This document shows positions 12,457 to 24,277 of a DNA stretch of 64,000 nt, piece by piece. The DNA lies in the NCBI GenBank assembly GCA_003344405.1, contig NOWV01000041.1, positions 186,001 through 250,000 on the forward strand. The letters are read 5' to 3'. Every line of letters starts with the position of its first letter. The stretch's first letter is position 1. The position numbers and the translations under genes were made by a program. Source of the DNA: Trichoplax sp. H2 (taxonomy: Eukaryota; Placozoa; Uniplacotomia; Trichoplacea). Under the pieces are notes generated by a model. The model was given only the letters and a program-made list of their open reading frames with translations. It ran no database searches and was not told the DNA's origin.

Positions 12457-15131
12457 TATTAACTAGCTAGAGTTAGTCCAAATTGCACATTATTTCTTCA
12501 CTGTGCATTAAGTTATCACATCAAAGATCTAGCTAAATCCGTAATTAGCGCCATGACAAAAGTGTAGCTCATAAAAGAAACATGGGTAATAGTATAGCAA
12601 CTTTAACCAATCTTACATCTGAAACTTTATTTCATGTTACAGATCAGATTAGACTTGTATCGTACTGAAAGCAAACGTATCCGAAAAATCATAACCTAAT
12701 GTTTTATTTTTATATAGCAAAAATTCTTTCAATATTACTAGAATTTGCTAAATCAAAATGGAATGATTAGTTCAGTCACCTGCCTTAAATCACTTTTAGC
12801 TCATAATCATAATGCTATAATTATAACTTATTCAACATGCTATCAATAGAAATGGAAGCCATACTGTAGCTTTTAAACAGTATGTTAAGTTGTACCATTA
12901 ACTGATCTAATAATTAAGGACAATGTATATAATAATATACTATACTATTTTTAATTTTTTGATATAATCATACCAATTGAAATAGCCTAAAAGTTAGCCA
13001 TCTATCCACAGTACTTTATGTAATTTGGCGAGTGCATAAGATAGCAACATATTTAGTATCAAATTGCGATACAATCTAGGTAGAATAGTTACTTGCACAA
13101 CTATTGGACGGAAAGGGTAACATAATTCACTAAAATTATGGTACAAGCTCTTTGCTAATATTAACAGTAAAATCAAAGAATTAGCATGTAAATGATATTT
13201 TTGCTTTTAAATGCTGTGGTTTTAATATTCGAATATTGCATTCATTAACTTTTCAATGATTTGCTAGCTAATGGATTTAAAAATTAGTTAATCATAAAAT
13301 TGTATTGACTGTATACATTACTGGCTTCCTGAAATGATTCCTATTCCATTAGGACAAGACCATTCTTCATTATGCTAAAAGCTATTAATGTGAAGATTTT
13401 TGATGTCGATTTACAGCTATCTATATGTATATTTACTATTTCATATTTTTGCTTTTCGACTACCATTTAGTCAATAAATCATAATAATTTGTACATGCAA
13501 CTTTATAATTATATGAGTTGCTAATACATTATAATCTACTTATCTCCATATACTGCATATTAGAATATTTTTGATTGCAAAATCTTTAAGCGTAACTAGT
13601 GAATATATTAAACGAAAGTAATACAGGTATAGCATTGAGTATAAATTCGTTATGAATATTATATAGAAGCAATTTCCTATTCAAGTACTTTGGGAATACT
13701 GTTACTATATTTATATGCGGCAGCAACACGTCGAGACTAAAGTTTTAGTAGGTACTTTACTACTACCCTTACATCATTATTCTTAATTCGACTAAAAGGA
13801 TTACAAAAGTGGCTTTTATCGCTATTTCGATAACGGTAAATTTTAACATTATAAATAATTATTGTAATACAGAAAATATGTCGATCACTTGAAATGTAAG
13901 CACGTTATTAAGCAGCTCACTGTAGAAGTTGTAGATTCAATCCATCTTTCAATTGCAAACACTTAGAGCACGAGTGTAGATATTAAACTTTCATGGAACT
14001 CTGTAAAAGTGATCCTTTACTATGATAATATAATGGTCACATAAAGTAAATTCAAAACTGACCAATGTCTATTCCTAAAATAATTAATTCGTTCATTATC
14101 TCTGTCAACGACATGTAATCGGCACTGACAATACTCAAACGTAGCGCTAATAACCAAAAAAGCCAATTTCTGACGTCAATTTCAGGTTCGATTATACAAT
14201 TATTTGCGTGTATAACAATCGGGACTACACCTAAATTCTTCAGTCATGACAACGATATATGAATTACGATTATCGATGAGTACCGTGCATTACTCTTTTT
14301 AAATATTGCAAACTTAAATAGGATTTTACTGGCGTCTAAAGCCTAACAGCACAAAGCGTAACCATGGCAGTTATATTAAATACAGCTTAAAATAATTATG
14401 CATATTGAAGTTTAAAATCACATTGCTACGGCTAAATTAAGGTCTTAGTTGCTCCTTTACATCAAACTACAACATTAAAGTAATGCATAGTAATCAAATT
14501 ATGGTACACAGTAACAATATCAAATCTGCTTATTGCACTGATAGAATTAATCGTTCACAGTGGAAGGTTAAAAGATCAATATTGTAAGGCTATCTTTTAT
14601 TAATAGTTTAGTACAAAATAAGATAATGATATGGCCATAAAAATTATGCTGAAAAGCTAGTCAATTAGCTAAAGTACAATAGATGTGATGACATTATTTA
14701 AGCTTCATACGAATATATACATGGTAAGGTTGTACAACATAGCTTTATAAATGCAATTAACCACATATCTTCACTTTAAGAATAGCCACTTCTTCCAAAC
14801 GTCCATTACATATAGTGATAGACGAATGATAGTCATTTATAGAAAGTCCGAAAAGAAATTCCGGCCATAATACAGAATTAGGTAAAATATGATACATTGT
14901 AAATATCTTATTATAAATTATAGCAAAAATAAACTCAAGCTAACCATAAAAAATTATGTACGTAAATATTCAATCAAGCAGATTAAAGGATTGAAATAGT
15001 CGATAGAAGTGTATAGCACACTGAATCATTTAGTTAATATCAAATTATGCAATGAAACCATTAAAAAAACTAATTTCAATGAGTCCTACTATAAGGATAT
15101 TTTAATCTATTAATTATGCAAGTGAATTTTC
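12457..15131. other. Intergenic, no gene recognised
   Basis: AT-rich sequence between the 3' end of the MGC/WW-like gene (plus) and the 3' end of the TMEM272-like gene (minus), so this is a convergent 3'-3' interval. Only short open frames without splice-compatible or conserved neighbours were seen. Confidence 0.5.
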
Positions 15132-16513
15132 TTACACATGCCAGAGACAAGTACAACATTTAACTGGCTCATAGCATACGCCACGTCTTTGCCTAGGATT
15201 AAGGACGGATAATGCCCAAACGGAGTTCGCAACCCAAAATGGTGTTAGGAATACAACCAGCCCTATGTAAATGTTCAATAAAATAGATTAATTGCTATAC
15301 AACTGATTGTTATTGTATCGAAAGTTAAAAATAAAAATAGTCATTTTTATTAGAAAGATGCAGAGTAAATTAAACAAACAGATCTTACCTAAGGATGCAA
15401 TATGTAATATAGCCAATATTAAACAAGCGTAGTATAATGTCGTAGTATTATCTCTCTAAATAACAAGGTAAAAAGATGTTATTAGCACTAGAGCTGTATC
15501 GATGATATAGCTAAAATAATAAACATCTGGTAAATTGTTCCACTTTTGATGTGTTTTTGCGCTATACAGAATATTGTTTTAACTTACTATTAAAATTGGC
15601 ACGTTAGTATTAGTAACGACCTCTCTCTCTTTATATATGATGTATAACTAGCGATAACACGAGATTGGTAAAATATATTGTATATAGACGTGCCAAAATC
15701 TTGCAAGTATCGCAAGAAATACCTTACATTTACATGAAATCAACTTTTCAACTGAATCAGATTTCCTCTCTAGGAATAGAAGGAAAGTAATCGGCAATAC
15801 TAACTGATATTATAGCGATATCTTTAATATACTATTATAAAGGCGCTCATTTACTGCAGAACCGATAATTTTCATTAATGTTGAAGAAGAAAAATATTCA
15901 GTGTTTATCATCATGCATAAATCAGCATAGCACTTTAAAATTTTTAACTTACGCAAGTACTGGCATTAGTACTAGCCAATGCAATGGTTATTGCTATACC
16001 CATCGCTGCATCTAATACACCAAAAATGTGGAAGGCAATTTTAATTTGGTATACAAGTGGGTCCATTTGGCACAATATGAAACAGAAACCTGCATAATTG
16101 ATAAAATTTATAAGAAAATAATTTTAATTTTGTTCGACATATGAAGCTGACTTCTATTCTAACATGTAATTCACTTAAAAAATGATTTACAACTAACCGA
16201 GCATAAGAGTTGTAAAAGTCACATCAGCAATGAGATAATTTAATAAATTTGCGGGGCAGAACCTTGATGTTTCGTTTCTATATCACAGATTTAATAAAAT
16301 AGAAACCCTGGGTTGAGAACAGATAATTTTTCTCATAAACAACGATAATAATTAACTTGATCATAATGTAAATATTACAGGCGTATGTCATAGTCCTAGG
16401 TCGAAATCACGATAAGGTTGCATACATTCAATTTTAATGGATGAACTTACAGTAATAAGACGTAAAATTCCGGTGCTAGTAAGCACACTGTCAAAGGGAT
16501 GATGATCAAGCGC
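15132..16513 (-). CDS. TMEM272-like multi-pass membrane protein (5' exon not found)
   Basis: Five exons join in phase: 16513-16451, 16277-16198, 16089-15953, 15455-15389, 15262-15132 (stop TAA), giving about 159 residues. The product has about four hydrophobic segments: IIIPLTVCLLAPEFYVLLL, LLNYLIADVTFTTLMLGFCF, a Phe/Gly/Ala-rich helix in the third exon, and YYACLILAILHIASLGLVVF continuing into the last exon. An extracellular-type loop with Asn-glycosylation sequons (NETS, NAST, NTTT) is present. A CPA...YLIADV block after the first helix and C...TTLYYACLI before the last resemble the small TMEM272-like family of unknown function. That assignment is by pattern memory only. The first exon must end in phase 2 upstream of 16513 and was not identified. 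The C-terminal tail is Cys-rich (CYEPVKCCTC), possibly palmitoylated. Confidence 0.55.
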
Positions 16514-17342
16514 CTGCAAATATTCAACACGTAAAGCATCAAAGTTAAAACAAAGACATCGTTAGATCTTTAAGTATCATTATACCCTATTTACTAGTTA
16601 CTTAGTCAGGTCTACTGCAACTATACTAGCTCAATGTGATGTGAAAGAGTAGCTTGACATTACCAATTGAAGTCAAGTAAACTATTTGTAGGCGATATAG
16701 AAACGTATTCCTACTTCATTTCTTAGAAATTAAAGATTTAAAATAATTTTAATGAATATCGATAATAAAAGATAGCATCTTTTAGTTGATGTTAGATCCA
16801 GTGCCTACTTATGAAACCTACTTAATAGATTAACAGTATTATAGCTGTACAGTGAAAGAGATGTTTATCTATTTATTTTAGCGTCATAGCTTTAAGTGTT
16901 TCCAGCAGTGGTAAGTTAATTATAATTCACTAATATGAAGCTATATGTAAAGCACAAGTTAATCAATGCGAATATACTGCCCTTTCATTTAATGTTTGAT
17001 TAGCACAGGTATATCATGGAAGTATAGTATAAAAATTTTACAACCTTTAAAGATAATGACAGCCTTTAATTCATTTAGAGTAGCCACAATACTGACTAAC
17101 GATGATTTTTATTTATTTAATATGACTTTATTTCATGGATTAACACATAAACTATATTTTACTTGCATTTAGCCATTGCAATTATTATAAGTACCATTAA
17201 CTCCAGTAAAACTAGATAACTACTCGTTAAGCTTTTGTAATAGGTTTGATATTTATTCAAACATCAGATCAAGAGTAATTAATTAAATGTAATATGATAG
17301 TAAATTTAATACTGAAAAACTTACACTTTCCATCTTATCTCC

Positions 17343-17511
17343 TTTGGAAACCATCTCGATAAGTGAAAACAACAGTGGACCCAAAAGTAGTGGAGCATTA
17401 TTACGTTTCTTCGATGTTGTTTAACTTCTTAACCGATAATACCGACCACTGCGCCAGTATACAATGTCAATAGAGCGTCTAAATGATATCCTTTAAAGAA
17501 AAAGAGCACAA
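17343..17511 (-). other. Exon-like open blocks coding hydrophobic segments, gene unassigned
   Basis: Two minus-strand blocks look like exons. About 17500-17441 (acceptor TTTCTTTAAAG) reads YHLDALLTLYTGAVVGIIG before a GTTAAG donor. About 17400-17330 reads NAPLLLGPLLFSLIEMVSKG before a GTGTAAG/GTAAGT donor. Both are hydrophobic and could be membrane helices. Their phases do not join each other or the exon at 16513 in a way I can resolve. They may be upstream exons of the TMEM272-like gene or a separate gene fragment. Confidence 0.3.
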
Positions 17512-17826
17512 AATAGTAAATTACTGTAAATCTTCCTATTCCTTGTAGAGCTTATGTCTATTAGTCTTAATGGACACGGTAAGGATTACAATCGTTTGAA
17601 TATTAGCTTCAACCATAGTTTACTAACCTTAATGTTATAGGACAATGTGGTAATACGTCAGGGATTCGATATTACTGTAAATCTAGTTTATTAATAATGT
17701 TTGTTCTAGTAAATCACCAAACAGTTCGAATTCTAATCGGTGTAACTCCTCTTTAATGTCACATACCACCTGATAGATAATTCAAGATTGATATGTTACT
17801 AGTAAAAGTCTATATTCAGTATTATA

Positions 17827-18552
17827 ACCATGGAAGTCAAAAAACTATGGTGGTTATTGGTTATGAGTATTACAGAATTCAGGTTTGCAGTAGCGGTAAC
17901 AATGGTAACGCCTGACGTCAATCTTGTGTTTTTTCAATCCGCCCAGTGTGGACGCCAAGTCGAATTTTCTAAGGCATACAAAATAAGCATTTTAGAGAGC
18001 TGTATGGGCATAGTTAGGGACGAGAAGTGGCCGATGAGTGCAATATTACAGTACTGTACTGTCCTGTACAGTACTATATACTGTACGTTACTGTACTATT
18101 TACTGTAGAAGAAGGCTTGGGCGGACTCATCCAGTACTGTACTGTACAGTACAGTATTATATACTGTACAGTACAGTACTATATACTGTAGAGTACTGTA
18201 CTGTACTATTAGAAGAAGGCTTGGGCGGACTGGACTCATCAAGCTTGGACGGACAGACCTTTTCGGCTCCATTTCGTGAAAATATTGTTGAAAGCACTTC
18301 GTTATCACACTACTTTATTTAGTATGCAGATGGTCGTTTTAAATTCACTGATTTTTTCCAAATTAAGCAATATTACGTTGAATCTTATTAACCGTTACTA
18401 AATTCTACATGGAAACAGTGTTGTATATTTTTGTCTAGGGAGGAGATCGACCGCGTACACAGAGATTATACTCACAAATATATAGGCTAGGAAAAGATGC
18501 TCTTTATTCTTACACACGATTGTTTATATCATACCGGGGAAACCTTAATATT
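17827..18552. repeat. Duplicated block, copy 1 (left of assembly gap)
   Basis: Starting at ACCATGGAAGTCAAAAAACT, this block is repeated almost exactly at 18573-19184 on the other side of a 20-N gap. It contains two palindrome-rich segments, a GGCTTGGGCGGACT motif, and a 3' part (TTTAGTATGCAGATGGTCG, GAATCTTATTAACCGTTACT) also found at 63.7 kb. It ends exactly at the gap with GGGGAAACCTTAATATT. Open frames inside it are repeat-derived. Confidence 0.92.
18042..18212. repeat. TACTGTACAGTA palindrome blocks (two)
   Basis: Runs of GTACTGTAC/CAGTACTATATACTG, about 18042-18110 and 18133-18212, separated and followed by an AGAAGAAGGCTTGGGCGGAC unit. The second copy of the larger duplication has only one palindrome block, so the copies differ by expansion or contraction of this unit. 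Confidence 0.85.
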
Positions 18553-18572
18553 NNNNNNNNNNNNNNNNNNNN
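18553..18572. other. Assembly gap (20 N)
   Basis: Twenty consecutive N. The flanks carry the same sequence, so this looks like a contig junction with an unmerged overlap rather than missing unique sequence. Confidence 0.97.
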
Positions 18573-19184
18573 ACCATGGAAGTCAAAAAACTATGGTGGT
18601 TATTGGTTATGAGTATTACAGAATTCAGGTTTGCAGTAGCGGTAACAATGGTAACGCCTGACGTCAATCTTGTGTTTTTTCAATCCGCCCAGTGTGGACG
18701 CCAAGTCGAATTTTTCTAAGGCATACAAAATAAGTATTTTAGAGAGCTGTATGGGCATAGTTAGGGACGAGAAGTGGCCGATGAGTGCAATATTACAGTA
18801 CTGTACAGTACAGTACTATATACTGTACAGTACTGTACTATACAGTATATTGTACAGTACTGTACTATTAGAAGAAGGCTTGGACGGGCAGACCTTTCGG
18901 CTCCATTTCGTGAAAATATTGTTGAAAACGTTTCGTTATCACACTACTTTATTTAGTATGCAGATGGTCGTTTTAAATTCACTGATTTTTCTAATTTAAG
19001 CAATATTACGTTAAATCTTATTAACCGTTACTAAATTCTACATGGAAACAGTGTTGTATATTTTTGTCTAGGGAGGAGATCGACCGCGTACACAGAGATT
19101 ATACTCACAAATATATAGGCTAGGAAAAGATGCTCTTTATTCTTACGCACAATTGTTTATATCATACCGGGGAAACCTTAATAT
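18573..19184. repeat. Duplicated block, copy 2 (right of assembly gap)
   Basis: Near-identical to 17827-18552, beginning at the same ACCATGGAAGTC and passing through the same GGGGAAACCTTAATATT. It then continues into unique sequence (GTACTGCGCGGGCATACAG). It differs by a one-base insertion in a T run, scattered substitutions and a single palindrome block (about 18794-18868) instead of two. Confidence 0.92.
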
Positions 19185-19257
19185 TGTACTGCGCGGGCAT
19201 ACAGTATATAGTGTACAATGTTGTTACAGCGAGTTCTTAATAGTAACCAACCCAAAT

Positions 19258-19655
19258 AGATTGCGCATTTATTGCAACAATTATACTGTACTTAATACAT
19301 TGTTAGTTATCATGATAACTCAAACCAGGAAGTACACAAAGATTACAAATTCATACATATACGTCTATAACAAACAGTGATATAAGATTGTCGATGTAGA
19401 TTTTTTAAATTAGTACCAGTGATTTCGAAAACAGGCACAGAAGATTAGGCCCCAATAGATTGTGTATTTATTGCTACAATTATACTGTACTTAATACATT
19501 ATTAGTTATCATGATAACTCAGACCAGCAAGTACATATAGATTACAAATTCATTCATATATGTCTACAACAAACAGTGATATAAGATTGTCGATGTAGAT
19601 TTTTTAAATTAGTACCAGTGATTTCGAAAACAGGCACAGAAGATCCATACTAAGT
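19258..19655. repeat. Two-copy tandem repeat, 199-bp unit
   Basis: TTGCGCATTTATTGCAACAA at 19261 recurs as TTGTGTATTTATTGCTACAA at 19460. The similarity continues through ATTATCATGATAACTCA-type and GTACCAGTGATTTCGAAAAC blocks to about 19645. Confidence 0.88.
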
Positions 19656-19794
19656 AACCATTCTTCGATTTTGATGGGCCTATAAGTAAGAAAAGTCTGT
19701 CTGTCAGAGGGAGTGATCAGTCCAGGTCTTCATCTAGTAGTCCATAGCTGTATGTACAGAACTTCGTACAGCATTTTCGTAATACATATTTTGA

Positions 19795-20165
19795 TGAAAG
19801 TATAAGCGAAATTTATTATTATCTACCATTTAGATACATACAGTTAATTTAAAGATTAATAAATGTGTCTTAGATGTCGGTTTAAATAACTGTATTTGCA
19901 CGTTAGTTTTAGTTGCATTTTTTACTCAGTTAAAGCATCTAAAACGAAAATAAAAACCCTGTACACTGTACAGTGCAAAAAGTATAAATGAAATTTATTG
20001 TTACCGATGCAACCATTTGGATGTATACAGTGAACTTAAAGATTAGAAAATGTGTCTTCAATGTCGGTATAAACAACTGTATTTGCACGTTTGCGTTAGT
20101 TATTTTTCCCCAAATTAAAGCATGTAAAACGAAATGAAAGACCCTGTATACTAGTGTACAATATA
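19795..20165. repeat. Two-copy diverged tandem repeat, about 184-bp unit
   Basis: The first unit (about 19795-19978) and second (about 19979-20165) share AAGTATAA.CGAAATTTATT, AACTGTATTTGCACGTT, AAAGCAT.TAAAACGAAA and a terminal CCCTGTA...GTGTACA-type palindrome. Divergence is clearly higher than in the 199-bp repeat immediately upstream. Confidence 0.8.
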
Positions 20166-20602
20166 CGCTGCAGTATGATGGCTTAGCTTGAGATTCACGA
20201 AACAGAACATTTAATGGCTTCTGTAGTATGTCTTTAGATACTATAAGGAAATTAAATGGCCCTAGGTGATGGATTTAAGAGAACAAATATTTTTAATTTT
20301 ATAAATTTTGGGTTATTTCAGGGTCTTAGACAGCTTTTTCCATTTTAAGTCTTTAGGATTTGAAAGAACTGCTATATACGCTTAGTTTTTGAAAAAATTT
20401 CTTCTTAAGGATAGTAATCAGCATTGGAAGAGATAACCTAGCACCATTTGCAGACTCTAGACTATTATGCTACGGGTCCGATCCAGTGCTTCGTCTTCCA
20501 ATTGCGGGTGCTAACGTTTCTTGTCCTACATTGTCGGTAGTGCTCTAACTTTATTCCGGCTACTTATCGGAATAGTTATCCATCTAATACTCTAGAATAG
20601 TG

Positions 20603-20945
20603 TAGTCGCAATTTCAGGATCAGAACAAGTTCTACACTTAACACTATTTACGCGGCAGAAAACATCTACTTAATGCAGGAAACGCTTATAATGTACGTAG
20701 TAACGCTAGAACTATCTTATTCCAATTTCCAAATGTATGCAAAAAGGCCAGAAAATCTGAATACTCTATCTTCCATCTACTGTACTTATTGGAAAAACTG
20801 CCCACCTGATACTCTAGGCATGGACTACTCTAAATATCTAGAAGTTCATCCTCTAGCGTAATTTATTAGTCGCAATTTCAAGGTCCGAGCAAGTTTAACA
20901 CCCACTGTAACAGTATTCGCGCGGCAGAAAATATCCTGTACTATC
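20603..20945. repeat. Diverged direct repeat, about 265-bp spacing
   Basis: TAGTCGCAATTTCAGGATCA near 20603 recurs as TAGTCGCAATTTCAAGGTCC near 20868. Both are followed by GAACAAGTT/GAGCAAGTT and CGCGGCAGAAAA(C/T)AT. A third partial relative (TTTAACGGCAGAAACTACT) lies near 21098. Confidence 0.7.
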
Positions 20946-23146
20946 TAGTGGTAAATACTGCATATGAGCATGTAAACTCCCAGAAAAGCTGACCTACTGT
21001 CTATATTCTCCAAATTTAAGCACTGTCAATTCTATAAGCTGCGCTAGAGTACGATCCTATCACGAAATAGCTCAGAAAGACGATTCTCTAGACCAGGTTT
21101 AACGGCAGAAACTACTATGCAATACCTAATTTTCATTGCATGTACAGTAATGGAAAGTCAGACTTTTGTCTGCAAATGGAACCTTGGTGAATACCCCATA
21201 ATATAGCTGTATGATAGTACTGTACAATAATGCAACTAAATACAGTAGCTGAGTAAGGTGATTGCCTGGATAAGGTAGAGAAGCATCTGAGATTCCTTCA
21301 CATACTTGTGCATTGGCGACCTTAGCATCAATTCACCGTTAAAACGATAATTATGCCGTCATTTACCATTATAGTAGTACGAGTTAGACCTGGAGATTAT
21401 TGAACACAGTACGACTTTATTGCTCGTATTTGCTACCATCATGCTTATATGTTAGCCTATCAATAAATTAAGATAAAATACAGGCTTTTATATCATACTG
21501 ATTGATATCCACTCATGGAAAGTAATACTATATGTATATCTTGTCAGTCTAATCATTCATGGTACCTACACAAATTTACGAATTTGGTACATCATAGAGT
21601 ATACAGGACATTGACAGAATATGTAGGTTACTTGAGATTTCAGTAGGTTAGCCAGAAATAGGTACATCGATCCTATAGTGGCGCGATCAAAGTTCCATTA
21701 TGAGAAGGAAATATTGTACTTCTTCACTTTATGTCAAAAGGGAATCGATTTTAAAAATCAAGCCAGAAATTCTTTCAATAGCCTAATTGGATAATGCTAA
21801 TGTGAAATAGCAAGCAAGGATACAAATACGAAAGAGATGAAATAAATAAGAAAGACTTCAGAATTGCTTTCGTGTCCGATTACAAGGTGAATTGCAAAGA
21901 TCCAAATCAGCACCAATTAAAGTAAAAGTGTTTTTAACTTGAAATTGCTTTACAGGCTTGTTACTGTATAAGCTTAAAATTTTTAAAGACATAACAAAGA
22001 TGTATAGCATTAAATGTATTGAAATTAAAGCATATAACTACTCGGCAAATATTTTCGGTATAAGACAATTTGGCAGCTAGCAGAAATTGATATTTTATAT
22101 TCGTCTAAATACTTGAGAGTAACAATCCGTTATTAAATCAATCATAGAATATTGCCATTTAAATTTATGTATGTAAATTCAGAAAAGAAAAGTTTATGGG
22201 AAGTTCATCGATCACGTAGATATCAGTCTAAAGTTACAATAGATGGAAAATTAGGAATTGAGTAAGATGGGGAGAGAACAACAGAAGTAAGTCACGATAT
22301 AAAATTCTATTCGGGTTGTACTCAATTTATGGACGATAGCAATCAACTATTATCGCTTCTTGATATTTCCTCCTATAAAATGAAGATTAAGTTATAAGAA
22401 TTTTAAGCTGCAATCATGAGCTCGATAAGTTAACAGTCAGTAAATTAGAATAGATAACGACAATTAAAATCAAAGCATGGAGTTATTTTAAGGATTATGT
22501 CATAGGCACGGTAAATCAAAGCAATCTGTTACAACATACGGAAGACGTCAAATACTCGTTATCCAATCCAAGAAAATTAGTATATTAAGATTACGATTAC
22601 AAAATCCTGATATTAAATGAGGCATTCAAGAGAGCAAGCTAAAGCGAGGGGAAAAATAGTATAGAAAGCTGCTGGTAATTAATCAAAATTCAAGATTATT
22701 TCTAGGATTATTTTAATATTAGCTCAATTTAGAATTACAGCTGATTTGAAAGATATTCTTAGATACTTAATCTTATAAGCTGAAAAGAGCTACTTTTGCA
22801 TGATTCTAAACTCTTTATTTTACAAAGATAGAGCTCAATAATAGATGAATATCTGATTGATGTTACTGTTGAAATATTGACTCCAGATAAACAGTGCTCT
22901 ACAGTGCTATTACAAATTTAATTCAATGATTACTTCAGATACAATTTAACGTCATGAAACAATATATTATGAATTAGACATTAAGAATTAATGTTAACAT
23001 CCATTATCTTTAAAAAAAATCTTGGAATGGCCACTTAGTTCCTGATAGCACAACGCCCTATAGAATAGAGCTTATCTGAGAATAACGATACATTACAAGT
23101 ATCTAAACATATGTCGACAGATGAGGTCGCTAAAATCGGCTAGGTA
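20946..23146. other. Intergenic, no gene recognised
   Basis: AT-rich sequence downstream of the GPCR stop codon on the minus strand. No conserved block or coherent exon chain was seen on either strand. Confidence 0.5.
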
Positions 23147-24277
23147 TCATTTTGAAATATTTTGACTTTGCCCTTTCAGTGAGGAAAGTCGAGGCGAAAT
23201 ATTAATCATGTCGGTTAAATTGAGATTATAAGATTTACGACGACGTACTGTCCGAAATAATTCTCTTAGGCGTTGCTTGAAACTATTTCCTGCAAACGCA
23301 TAAACAACCGGATTGATCGCTGAGTTCAACGCAGGTAAGTATTTAAACCGACTAAAAAATGCCCTATTCAAACTTAGACGATATCCAATATGATAAGGTG
23401 TATAAAATTGTTCGATAATATACCAAGCTACAAATGGGGCATAACATAACATGAAGGCTATCGTGATAATTGAGAACATCATAACAATCTTTCGATTTCT
23501 CTTTTGCTTGCGGCGAATTGACATCGTATTTTGCCCTAACTCGACATGCTTCCATAACTTCCAGGTCATACAACTATAGGCGGTTATCATGATAATTAAT
23601 GGCAGGATATAAATAATTATAGCGTACATAATTGGAAATGCATCAGTGTAAGCATTAGAATTAGGCCCGGATATGATACAGAAATATATTGTTCTATTGC
23701 TCATAGTCATAACCGTAGTTGAAACATTACTAAAGTTACTGCCGCTATTACTATTGGATCCATTACCTTTGATGCCTAAAATAATTGGATAGTTATGATA
23801 TTGTGTATCGAGTCGGCTAATGAAGAGAACAGGAGTTACAACAATTGTACATATTAACCATATACAAGATATTAACACTTTAACCTGCCTCTTATTCCAT
23901 GCTCCTCGCAATGGCATCATAATTGCACGAAATCGTTCAATACTAATAGATAATAGAGTAGCAGCCGATAGTGCAAAGACAAGAAAGTAGACAAACCATT
24001 CAAAACGGCATAAAATATTATTTAGTGCATATCGAAAATGAAGACGAAAGTAAAACCATAACCCTTCCAATGATTGAGACACGACGATAGCAATATCGAC
24101 GACAGCTAAATTAATAACTAAATAGTCAGTGTTGTTATTGCCACGCTTATAAGTTCGTGCATAAACTATAATGACCAGAACGTTGCCAAGTAGACCAATA
24201 ATAGGAGCCACATATTGTAGCAAGTAACCGACAACATTAAAAGCAATCAAGAAAGGAGGTAAACTGCGCAATGACAT
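23147..24277 (-). CDS. Class A (rhodopsin-family) G-protein-coupled receptor, peptide-receptor type, single exon
   Basis: A 376-residue seven-helix receptor in one exon, probably at the plasma membrane. Family landmarks: GN in helix 1 (N32), NLAVVD in helix 2 (D61), Cys90 at the top of helix 3, ERF at 114-116 in place of DRY, W140 in helix 4, Cys200 in extracellular loop 2 (disulfide partner of Cys90), P226 in helix 5, CYAP at 278-281 instead of CWxP, and NPVVY at 322-326 in helix 7. Loop 2 is long and Asn/Ser-rich with several N-glycosylation sequons (N172, N181, N184, N194). Intracellular loop 3 is basic (RRKQKRNRK), as is the tail (RTVRRRK). The overall pattern resembles neuropeptide receptors (allatostatin/galanin/orexin-like), but no specific ligand can be assigned. 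The N-terminal tail before helix 1 is very short (about 15 residues), so an upstream coding exon is possible. The ATG at 24277 is the first in the open frame. Confidence 0.95.
   Translation of the reverse strand: MSLRSLPPFLIAFNVVGYLLQYVAPIIGLLGNVLVIIVYARTYKRGNNNTDYLVINLAVVDIAIVVSQSLEGLWFYFRLHFRYALNNILCRFEWFVYFLVFALSAATLLSISIERFRAIMMPLRGAWNKRQVKVLISCIWLICTIVVTPVLFISRLDTQYHNYPIILGIKGNGSNSNSGSNFSNVSTTVMTMSNRTIYFCIISGPNSNAYTDAFPIMYAIIIYILPLIIMITAYSCMTWKLWKHVELGQNTMSIRRKQKRNRKIVMMFSIITIAFMLCYAPFVAWYIIEQFYTPYHIGYRLSLNRAFFSRFKYLPALNSAINPVVYAFAGNSFKQRLRELFRTVRRRKSYNLNLTDMINISPRLSSLKGQSQNISK

Noticed and set aside
12994-13176. 60-codon hydrophobic minus-strand frame
   Set aside because: Hydrophobic frames arise often by chance in AT-rich DNA. 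It has no splice-compatible neighbours and no family resemblance.
14190-14280. tRNA gene suggested by a GGTTCGATTAT-like sequence
   Set aside because: No matching A box, acceptor stem or cloverleaf could be drawn around it.
18038-18999. Open frames of about 60-109 codons with many Tyr/Leu/Val/Thr residues across 18.0-19.0 kb
   Set aside because: They are translations of the TACTGTAC palindromes and of the duplicated repeat, open in several frames and on both strands at once.
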